From Hemibagrus wyckioides (taxonomy: Eukaryota > Chordata > Actinopteri > Siluriformes > Bagridae), in NCBI RefSeq assembly GCF_019097595.1, contig NC_080723.1, positions 17,229,511 through 17,293,510 on the forward strand: a DNA stretch of 64,000 bases. Direction: 5' to 3'. The notes beneath the pieces were generated by a model, which was not told the DNA's origin, did not search any database, and saw only the letters and a list, made by a program, of their open reading frames with translations. Of the stretch, positions 11,926-21,527 are shown one piece after another. Numbering within the stretch: the first letter of the stretch is position 1; each line of letters opens with the position of its first letter. Both the position numbers and the translations under genes were made by a program.

Positions 11926-12879
11926 GGCTGTTATATTACACGATGTTATAAAATATTTACGTGGTATTGAAAGAGAAAAACGTAATCAACATTTCAAGTG
12001 GTATGAATTAGTTTTGTCTCCACTATGAATATCTTAACATTATTTTCTGTCAGCTGGAATAAAGATGGAACATCCATAAAACCCAAAACTATTTATTTAT
12101 TCATTTATTTATTTATTTATTTATTTATTGGATTCTTCTCTGTATTTTGTCCTTGGGGTATACAAACTTTTGCTCTCAATAATTTGACTTTCCATATTTT
12201 CTAATTCTCTCTTCCTATACTTTACCTAGATCTTCAAGTTGTTTTATTATTTCCTAGTTTTAATCCTAACCCAGCTGTTTTGGATATGAATATGGATTTG
12301 TCTACACCAGGGACAGAGAACTTTTCAGCTGACAAAGCCAAACAAAAGGGGAGAAAAAACTTTAGACGTATGTTCTGAATCAAATCCGCTCTGAATGTTC
12401 AGACCAACACAATATTAGGTAGGTGGTCATAATGTTATGCCTGTTCAGTGTATGTGTGGTTGATAATCACTGCCCTAGAGAACCCTATAGAACCCTGTAG
12501 CTGCAATGAGGGTTTAAGAATCCTTTTTTGAGAACCATCTTGTCTAAGGATCTATTCCTTACCTACTGAACCTCTTCTTTTTACTTCCATTGCTGGTAAG
12601 CCAGTGTGTATCTTCACATAAGTACAGAATATGTCTTTGAACAGAATTATCCGATTGTTCTTTCACCAGATAAATGCTACAATTCTTAAGATTGGCTTAC
12701 ATTTTCCAACCAGTAAGCTTACTACCTCTCACGCTGCATGAGCGGATCTCTGAACACCTGCAGCGCTTACATCTCACGCAACCGACAAATCCAAAGGTAA
12801 ATGTCAATTGCTTCTCTAAAAATGTTGACAACCAGACAGCGCTAATGAGACGACATTTCCTAAGGGGCTCTTTACTTTC
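11926..12879. other. Spacer with TTTA tract and a Tc1 terminal remnant
   Basis: Holds a TTTA tract at 12093-12130 and a lone Tc1 terminus (listed separately). Otherwise no recognised feature. Confidence 0.5.
12404..12452. mobile_element. Solo Tc1/mariner terminus
   Basis: The sequence from cacaatattaggtagg through ggtcataatgttatg to cctgttcagtgta matches the right terminus of the element at 2105-2733. No partner terminus or transposase piece is visible nearby, so this is an end left after decay or deletion. Confidence 0.65.
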
Positions 12880-13042
12880 CTCTGCCCTCCCAAACCATGC
12901 TGGTCTGTGGATTGGCTATTCTAAATTGCCCCATGGTGTGAAAGACTGTGTGTGGTGCCCTGTGATGGACTGGCATTTTAACTAGGGTGTATTTCCACCT
13001 GAAGCCCAGTGTTAATGGATATGAGCTAGCAAATGAATGAAG
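12880..13042 (+). mobile_element. SINE family B fragment (3' half)
   Basis: Contains the ordered landmarks attggctattctaaattgcc, gtgtggtgccctgtgatgg, actggc and an aatgaatgaagga tail, which recur in other family B copies here. The tRNA-like head is missing. Confidence 0.6.
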
Positions 13043-13214
13043 GACAGAAAATTATGGACATGGAAGCGGTCCAGAAAACATCATCGGTGAGGTTTGTCAG
13101 AGGGCGATAGCCTCGTTTCCGTTGGACTCAAATGCATTAACATTTGCGTGACACAACGACAACCAGTCACCTGCAGAGCTTAAAGTGTGTGAATATAGTT
13201 ACTGTAAAAAATTA

Positions 13215-13530
13215 TACAAATTAAGCAAACGCCATTTATCTACTTTATACTGTATATACATGATGTACACAGTCTGAGCCTCTAATCTATTTACATCCAT
13301 GGCAAATTATAAATATTGTACTTTCTGTAGGAAATCTAATCATCTTATGATGTAGGAGTCTACAGAGAGCAGCAAATATTACAAAATAAATTATAATTAA
13401 ATATTATACCCTAAGGATTAGAAATAAATTCATAAAATAATCTCACATTTGTTTTTTCACCTCAGCTCTTTCATCATCATCATCATTGTCCCTATCTCTT
13501 AGACTTGTTTCTTTTTATTAGTCACACTGA

Positions 13531-13607
<77 letters not shown>

Positions 13608-13735
13608 CTTATGATCAGATTGTGAATGGATCCTGCAACACGACAAAAATATAAAATATAAATGACTTCACTCAGATCTGTCAGGATGAATTGTGACTAA
13701 AATCAAGTCAAAAGCTGCTTCTAGGAAATAATTGA
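13215..13735. repeat. Diverged duplicated block, copy 2
   Basis: Partner of the 11190-11925 block. Here the position of the copy 1 insert is occupied by a pure GAAA microsatellite (13529-13606). Confidence 0.65.
13529..13606. repeat. (GAAA)n microsatellite
   Basis: About 19 uninterrupted GAAA units, embedded in the copy 2 duplicated block. Confidence 0.97.
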
Positions 13736-14059
13736 GAATATACAGTAACAAATAGACCCCCTGTTGTATTAATTGCATTTCTCTAAGACACAATGGTATA
13801 AATCATACAGAGAAGCAAGTACAGAGCAAAGATACACCCCACAAACACTCCAGCTGCCATGGTGTGCATGATTTAATAGCCCAAATCCTGTGTTTATATC
13901 ATAGTCATGACACTATGAAGGTTTAATGTATTGCTAAGTATTAGTTATGCATCACTCAGTGGTTTCCAACCTGTGGGTGGTATTGTTATTTGCAAATAAA
14001 AGTGTGGTTTTGTTTTAACTAGAAAACAATCGCTACTGTCGCTAGGGTTATTTGTTCAT
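13736..14059. other. No recognised feature
   Basis: Unique-looking AT-rich sequence. Confidence 0.45.
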
Positions 14060-14300
14060 CCATCCATCCATTTTCTGTACCCACTTTATTCCTAATTATG
14101 GTCACGGGGATCTTCTGGAGCCTATCCCAACACACACTGAGCAAAAGGCAGGGGTACACCCTGGACAGGTCACCAGTCCATCACAGGGCCACATATAGAC
14201 AGACAGCCACACACACTCACGCCTATGGGCAATTTAGAATCACCAATCAACCTAACGTACATGTTTTGGGGCTGTGGGAGGAAACCGGAGTACCACAGAA
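14060..14300 (-). mobile_element. SINE family B, near-complete 3' body
   Basis: On the minus strand the landmarks run in family B order: caaaacatgtacg, attctaaattgcccatagg, the tgtgtggctg block, gtgatggactgg, cagggtgtacccctgcc, then a tail of ccatccatcc complement at the 3' end. It abuts the compound GAAA array, which appears to have grown from its edge. Confidence 0.65.
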
Positions 14301-14308
14301 GTAAAGAA

Positions 14309-14364
<56 letters not shown>

Positions 14365-14414
14365 ACTGCAGCTGCAGCCATCTCTCTGTACCTGACAACC
14401 ACAGAAGTAAAGAA

Positions 14415-14470
<56 letters not shown>

Positions 14471-14526
14471 ACTGCAGCTGCAGCCATCTCTCTGTACCTG
14501 ACAACCACAGAAGTAAAGAAAAGAAA

Positions 14527-14620
<94 letters not shown>

Positions 14621-14670
14621 ACTGCAGCTGTAGCCCTTTATCTGTACCTGACAACCACAATAGTAAAGAA

Positions 14671-14754
<84 letters not shown>

Positions 14755-14804
14755 ACTGCAGCTGCAGCCATCTCTCTGTACCTGACAACCACAGAAGTAA
14801 AGAA

Positions 14805-14884
<80 letters not shown>

Positions 14885-14886
14885 AG
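14301..14886. repeat. Compound GAAA array with a 50-bp spacer
   Basis: Five GAAA tracts separated by four copies of a spacer containing ctgcagctgcagccatctct and gtacctgacaaccacagaag. Spacers are at about 14364-14415, 14470-14520, 14620-14667 (a diverged copy) and 14755-14800. The start of the array shares ccacagaagtaaag with the spacer. The FFLSFFLS-type minus-strand frames of up to 217 codons are simply the tetranucleotide translated. Confidence 0.95.
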
Positions 14887-14936
14887 ACATCTCAGGTTTG
14901 ATCATGTGATTGTGAGGCTCATAGAGGTCATGGAGG

Positions 14937-15112
14937 ATGTGGTAGCTTAGTGGTTCATGTATTGGACTAATGAACAGAAGGTTTTGAGTTTGAATCCTGG
15001 GTCCATCACTGCTGGGCCCCTGAGTAAGGCCCTTAATCCTCAGTCGTTCAGTTGTATAAAATTAAGTGGCTCTGTATAAGGGCTTCTTTCAAATGGCATG
15101 AATGTAAATTGG
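14937..15112 (+). mobile_element. tRNA-derived SINE, family C
   Basis: The head has a perfect pol III A-box match (TAGCTTAGTGG at 14943-14953) and a near-perfect B box (AGTTTGAATCC at 14987-14997), followed by the body motif gggcccctgagtaaggccct and a tail related to the LINE-type ggctctgtataagggcttct. Other copies are at 41491-41625 (degraded) and 63793-63970. Confidence 0.8.
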
Positions 15113-16061
15113 TGTTAAAGGCTTGAATGTAACAGATATTCCTGAAATGTATCTAAATACATGAACGTATAGATTTATACTGTAATTTCTATGAAGATCT
15201 GATACTGATCCTTGAGTTTATTTTTAGTTCTAAAAAGGTTAGGAGCATCTGATCTATAGGAAGCCAGAATAAATCCTTTACTTTGTATCCTGCTTGTTAT
15301 CTCATGTGTTATGTATGAACCCACTGCTTGTAAGAAAAAAAAAAGAAAACCTGACAGAGCAGCCTTTTGCACTGAGACGCTACTGATGTGCAAGACAAGC
15401 CTGTATGCATTGTAGGAAGCTAATATCCAGAGCCTGGTCCTCCCTGTTCTGACAGCTAAAGGCCATGGCTAGCGGCAAGGCTAAGCTCTCGGAGCTGTGG
15501 CCTGTAGGGGTTTGACAATAAAAATCTGACAAGGCTAAGCATGGTGTGAAAGCTTGAGGTGAGTGGCTTCTGTCTCGCCTCTTCATGCGCTTTAAAAGCA
15601 TTGAAAAGCAAAGATTTTTTTTTTTTTTAACCAGACACTGCTCCAAAAAATGTTTTAAAAATCAAGTTACCAGAAATAAAGGATTTTTTTTCTTTCAGTA
15701 ATTTTGTACTGCAAGGATCAGGTGTGTTTTTACACAAGTGTAGAGCTCCTGGGATGATCCTACCGAAGGATCCCAATTATGTATAATTTAGATGAAGAAA
15801 AACCAAAATTGCATTTTAACTGCACAATTTGGTTCAAATTCAGCCCAAAAAAAAAGAAAACTTTTTTTTTTTAACTCTACATCTGGGGAATTTTAGATAA
15901 GCAAAAAAGAAGAGATTCAGCCAACAGGCATCTTGCTATTTCTTTGCTCATATGTTAAATAAGCAGCTACAGTAAGATCTAGCATTATCCACTAGCAGGA
16001 TGCCAGATTGTGGCACGGATAAACAGATCAACATTCAGCACTTCAATTTTGCTTATGAACT
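15113..16061. other. No recognised feature
   Basis: Unique-looking sequence with short A and T runs. The minus-strand frames at 15175-15393 and 15380-15646 have no recognisable domain. Confidence 0.45.
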
Positions 16062-18195
16062 ATGGAGTTTTGTGGGCGTCACCAAATATATGAAGTATGT
16101 GGGCGTCACCAAATAAATGAAGTTTGTGGGCATCACTAGATACATGACGTTTGTGGGTGTTACCAAATATATGAAGTTTGTGGGCTTCACCAAATATATG
16201 GAGTTTTGTGGGTGTCATTAAATATATGAAGTTTGTGGGCGTCACCAAATATATGAAGTTTGTGGGCGTCACCAAATATATGGAGTTTTGTGGGTGTCAT
16301 TAAATATATGAAGTTTGTGACTGTTAACAAATATATGAAGTTTGTGGGCTTCACCAAATATATGAAGTTTGTGGGTGTCATTAAATATATGAAGTTTGTG
16401 GGTGTCATTAAATATATGAAGTTTGTGGGTGTCATTAAATATATGAAGTTTGTGGGTGTCATTAAATATATGAAGTTTGTGGGTGTCATTAAATATATGA
16501 AGTTTGTGACTGTTAACAAATATATGAAGTTTGTGGGCGTCACCAAATATATGGAGTTTTGTGGGTGTCATAAAATATATTAAGTTTGTGGGTGTTACCA
16601 AATATATGAAGTTTGTGGGCGTCACCAAATATATAAAGTTTGTGGGTGTCATTAAATATATGAAGTTTGTGACTGTTAACAAATATATGAAGTTTGTGGG
16701 CTTCACCAAATATATGGAGTTTTGTGGGTGTCATTAAATATATGAAGTTTGTGACTGTTAACAAATATATGAAGTTTGTGGGCGTCACCAAATATATGAA
16801 GTTTGTGGGCTTCACCAAATATATGGAGTTTTGTGGGCGTCATAAAATATATTAAGTTTGTGGGTGTTACCAAATATATGAAGTTTGTTGGCATCACCAA
16901 ATATATATGAAGTTTGTGTACGACACCAAATATATGGAGTTTTTTAGCACTGTGAGCTTTGCCTTATATGGAGTTTTGTGGGTGTCACCAAATATATGAA
17001 GTATGTGGGTGTCACCAAGTATATAAAGTTTGTGGGCATCACCAAATATATGGAGTTTTGTGGGCGTCATAAAATATATGAAGTTTTTGGGTGTTACCAA
17101 ATATATATGAAGTTTGTGGGTGTCACCAAATATATGGAGTTTTTCAGCACTGTGAGCTTTGCCTTATATGAAGTTTGTGGGTGTCACCAAATATATGAAG
17201 TATGTGGGTGTCACCAAATATATGAAGTTTTTGGGTGTCACCAAATATATGGAGTTTTTTAGCACTGTGAGCTTTGCCTTATATGGAGTTTTGTGGGCGT
17301 CACCAAATATATGAAGTATGTGGGCGTCACCAAATATATAAAGTTTGTGGGCATCACCAAATATATGAAGTTTGTGGGCTTCACCAAATATTTGGAGTTT
17401 TGTGGGCATCATAAAATATATGAAGTTTGTGGGTGTTACCAAATACATGAAGTTTGTGGGCGTCACCAAATATATATGAAGTTTGTGGGCGTCACCAGAT
17501 ATATGCAGTTTGTGGGCATCACCAAATATATGAAGTATGTGGGCGTCACCAAATATATGAAGTTTGTGGGCGTCACCAGATATATGCAGTTTGTGGGCAT
17601 CACCAAATATATGAAGTATGTGGGCGTCACCAAATATATGAAGTTTGTGGGCTTCACCAAATACATGGAGTTTTGTGGGCGTCATAAAATATATGAAGTT
17701 TGTGGGTGTTACCAAATATATATGAAGTTTCTGGGTGTTACCAAATATATATGAAGTTTGTGGGTGTTACCAAATATATATGAAGTTTGTGGGTGTTACC
17801 AAATATATATGAAGTTTGTGGGTGTTACCAAATATATATGACGTTTGTGGGTGTTACCAAATATATATGACATTTGTGGGTGTTACCAAATATATATGAA
17901 GTTTGTGGGTGTTACCAAATATATATGAAGTTTGTGGGTGTTACCAAATATATATGACATTTGTGGGTGTTACCAAATATATATGAAGTTTGTGGGTGTT
18001 ACCAAATATATATGACGTTTGTGGGTGTTACCAAATATATATGACATTTGTGGGTGTTACCAAATATATATGACGTTTGTGGGTGTTACCAAATATATAT
18101 GAAGTTTGTGGGTGTTACCAAATATATATGAAGTTTGTGAGTTTTTCAGCACTGTGAGCTTTGCCTTATATGAAGTTTTCTGGGTGTCACCAAAT
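16062..18195. repeat. 27/29-bp minisatellite, about 75 units
   Basis: The unit is aaatatatgaagtttgtg followed by ggcgtcacc (27 bp), with variants ggtgtcatt, gactgttaac and ggcttcacc. From about 17700 to 18130 the unit is 29 bp through one extra AT, and is highly uniform. A distinct 25-bp block (agcactgtgagctttgcctt then atatg) recurs at 16946-16970, 17146-17170, 17261-17285 and 18148-18172. Because 27 is a multiple of three and the unit has few stops, frames stay open on both strands (KYMKFVGVT on plus, TNFIYLVTP on minus). These frames break wherever the unit becomes 29 bp, so there is no reason to call a gene. Confidence 0.97.
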
Positions 18196-19799
18196 GCAAA
18201 TGCAGCACATACCTGGTCATTTGAATGTGATTGGCATTTATCAAAACACACACACATGCTGTGCATACAAACACACACACACACACAAATGCAGGGTTAG
18301 TAAATTTTTTGTTTAGTTTGTTTTATGCAAAGCATTTATACACAACAGTACAAAAAATACGGCTTTTTTTGTTTTGTTTTATTTGCTGCTTTTCTTGTAA
18401 AATAAGATAACGTGCTGGATCAAGTGCTATTTTATAAGCCGCTGAACGTCGTATTGTTGAATTAAACCAGTGATTAATGTGATAATTACTACTAGGATTC
18501 TTCCTGCAACAATATATTGACAATATCCTAAACTCCTGCTTCTTCAGGTCGCGTTATCTATCGCGCAATTCGTTCAGGCTTAAAGGTAAGTGCTTTGTGT
18601 TTAAAATTGGTAGTCTAGACGGTACTGCAAATCCCTTTCTCAGACACCGCAACTCAATAACACTTAAGAGGAATGTTTGCAAAGCTGTTAGCAAGCTAAA
18701 TCTTAACATAGCAAAAAGTTGATGAATGCTAAACATAGCCTGAGGTAGCATAACATCGCTTTTACACAAATTACACAGATTAGTCACTGTTTTGCGTGTG
18801 TGTGTGTTCACTTTGACTAGCGCTACATCAGTAAGCACTCAGAAAGTAGATACTCAGCTCTGCACAGTGTGTGTGTGTGTGTGTTTGTGTCCACTCAGTT
18901 TTACTTCCTGTCTAGCTCCCTTCTGTCCAGACGTTTGTAAGAACAAATCGCTAAACATCGATAAAGTTTAATATTACTGCAGCAAAAATGCGGTGTAGCT
19001 GAGAACAGCTATTTTCACCGAGCTCTTTTTCCATTGTGTTCACTTTATGGGCTCGTCTGCACAAAAATAAATGACACCTTAAAGGTTGCCGGACTCTTTC
19101 TTTTTTTTTTTTCTTTTTCCTTGTGTAAGGGAAATGAGCTGCTTAGCACGAGAAAATGATGAAATCCAACAGGTAAAAAAAAAAGAAGACCTGGGTTCAA
19201 ATCCAGTACTTCAGGTGTGTTTTTCAAAATCAAATCAAAAGGTAGTCAGAAGTCTATGATTGAAAGCCCAGAAGTGTCTCTCTGCCAATCCATATTCTGT
19301 ATTTTATAATAATCTAACACACAGCTACAGCAAAATCCCAAGCAATACTTCGCACCACATTGCAGGAGAAAATATTGAGGGTCAGTGACTGCTATCATGT
19401 AACATTTAAACACACATCTCCTTTTCTCCCTTACAAAGTGTTTGATAAAGCTGTAGGTTTCTACACCGCTCCCAAAGAAACATACAGCTTAATTTGTTTA
19501 ATTAATTACCTAAACTGCAGTAACTGATTAACTAATTAAAAGATCAATCACAATCCTCAACTCTTCCTAAAGTGATTCTGTATTACAGATGGGGGGGGGG
19601 CACATGTACCTGCTATAAACAGATGTAGATTTAGATGTCCTCATAATTATTAAGATTATAGCTGTATTTTATCCGCCTGCTGGTTAGTCGTCATGGTTAC
19701 TACATAATTATACATGAGTAATGAAGAGCTAATTTTATCTAGGATGTATGTCTTATAAATGTATACAGGAATAACAAACACCTTAAGTACACGTACATT
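18196..19799. other. No gene recognised; short CA/TG tracts
   Basis: Short CA tract near 18270-18286 and TG tract at 18867-18884. A B-box-like ggttcaaatcc lies at 19194-19204 without a matching A box at the right distance. A poly-G run of nine lies near 19592-19600. Confidence 0.5.
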
Positions 19800-20815
19800 G
19801 TTTGTTAGTTAATTTATTAGCATGTAGGGTTGAACTAATAAAAATTTGTATGTCGGGTTTAAAAAAGTTAGGACCAAGGTTTAAACTAATAAAAATTAGC
19901 ATGTAGGATTAAACTAAAAAACTAGTGAATAGGGTTCAACTAATAAAATTAGCATGTAGGGTTTAAAAAAATTAGTGCATAGGGTTAAAATAAAATAAAA
20001 CAATTAGCATGTAGGGTTAAACTAATTAAATTAGAATGTAGGGGTTTTTTTTTTATTTAAAAAAAATAGCACATAGGGTTGAACTAAAAAAAATAGCATG
20101 TAGGGTTGAACTAATAAAAATTAGTATGTCGGGTTTAAAAAAATTAGGACCAAGGTTTAAACTAATAAAAATTAGCATGTAGAATTAAACCAAAAAAATA
20201 GTGAATAGGGTTCAACTAATAAAATTAGCATGTAGGGTTTAAAAAAATTAGCGCATAGGGTTAAAATAATAAAATTAGCTTATAGGATTAATCAAAAAAA
20301 ATAGCGCATATGGTTAAAATAATAAAAAAAAATCATATAGGATGAAACTAAAAAATATGAGGACATAGGGTTAAATTAATAAAATTAGCATGTAGGATTA
20401 AACTAAAAAATATGAGGACATAGGGTTAAATTAATAAAATTAGCATGTAGGATTAAACTAAAAAATATGAGGACATAGGGTTAAATTAATAAAATTAGCA
20501 TGTAGGATTAAACTAAAAAATATGAGGACATAGGGTTAAATTAATAAAATTAGCATGTAGGATTAAACTAAAAAATATGAGGACATAGGGTTAAATTAAT
20601 AAAATTAGCATGTAGGATTAAACTAAAAAATATGAGGACATAGGGTTAAATTAATAAAATTAGCATGTAGGATTAAACTAAAAAATATGAGGACATAGGG
20701 TTAAACTAATAAAACTAGCATGTAGGATTAAATTAAAAAATATGAGGACATAGGGTTAAACTAATAAAGTATGTAGGGTTAAACTAAAAAAAATAAATAA
20801 ATAGCCCAACTAAGT
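19800..20815. repeat. Minisatellite grading into a 55-bp array
   Basis: From 19800 to 20340 there are irregular units built on aaaattagcatgtaggatta and catagggttaaa. From 20356 onward they become a regular 55-bp array: tatgaggacataggg starts at 20356, 20411, 20466, 20521, 20576, 20631, 20686 and 20741. Central units are essentially identical while edge units are diverged, the pattern expected from unequal exchange. Confidence 0.95.
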
Positions 20816-20865
20816 CATACATGCTCTATAAGGAGGAATAGGAAAAATGGGCATGGAAGTTCATT

Positions 20866-21370
20866 GCAGGGCAACACACACACACACACACACACACATT
20901 TGTACAGCACCTTTAACATTGAAAATAGCCACCAAAGCAGCTTTACACAAAAGGTGAAACAGAAAAGAAAAAGCTAATAGGAAATGAAACAATGAAACTT
21001 TAAACAGCAGCAAAATGAAGTAAGATTTAAAAAAACTTAGGAATAATGATCAACTAGTTACTATGATGTTGTGCCATTGGGATGCTTATCAAAATATGCA
21101 GGCAACACACACACACACACACACACATATTTGTACAGCACCTTTCACAATGAAAATAGCCTCAAAGCAACTTTACAGCAATGCTGAAACAGAAGAGAAA
21201 AATGCAAGTAAGGAAATTAGAAACAATGAGAATTAAAAGGGTGAGAAAATGATGTAACACAAAAATAGTAAAGGAATAATGACAAACTAGTTAATATGAT
21301 GTTTCACTGATGTTTATCAGAATATTCAGGCAGCACACACACACACACACAAAAACACACACACAAAACA
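20866..21370. repeat. ~230-bp tandem duplication with CA tracts
   Basis: Two and a partial copy of a unit that starts with a CA run (20873, 21102, 21333) and continues with tttgtacagcacctttcaca, gaaaatagcc, aaagcaactttacag, gaaacagaa and caaactagttaatatgatgt. The aaagcagctttacag part resembles the end of a common fish dispersed repeat, possibly the same as 54040-54235 in reverse. Confidence 0.85.
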
Positions 21371-21509
21371 AGAATTGAAGGAGGATCTTTTTCATATTAA
21401 ATACAAACAAATAAATTTAATTTCATCAAAGCATTTATTTTATTTTATTTATTTTTAATTTTATTTGATTTTATTTTAAATATTCTATCATTAAATATTC
21501 TATCATTTT

Positions 21510-21527
21510 ATTTTAAATATTCTATCA
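21510..21527. repeat. Left 18-bp target-site duplication of RTE element
   Basis: The sequence attttaaatattctatca is identical to 24438-24455. Two partial copies of taaatattctatcatt lie just upstream, so the target was already a short tandem. Confidence 0.9.

Noticed and set aside
14170..14905. FFLSFFLS frames of up to 217 codons
   Set aside because: Translation of the GAAA tetranucleotide on the complementary strand.
16060..17754. Long frames on both strands (up to 183 codons) in the minisatellite
   Set aside because: They follow directly from a 27-bp unit lacking stops. They exist in several phases and end where the unit changes length, with no start context or domain.
16062..18195. Could the array be CRISPR-like?
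   Set aside because: Units abut without unique spacers, the unit is AT-rich and variable, and the window is eukaryotic. It is a minisatellite.
19194..19204. Another B-box match ggttcaaatcc
   Set aside because: Upstream sequence lacks an A box and tRNA folding.
20341..20790. Interstitial telomere repeat, because of catagggttaaa words
   Set aside because: The word occurs once per 55-bp unit and is not a tandem TTAGGG hexamer.
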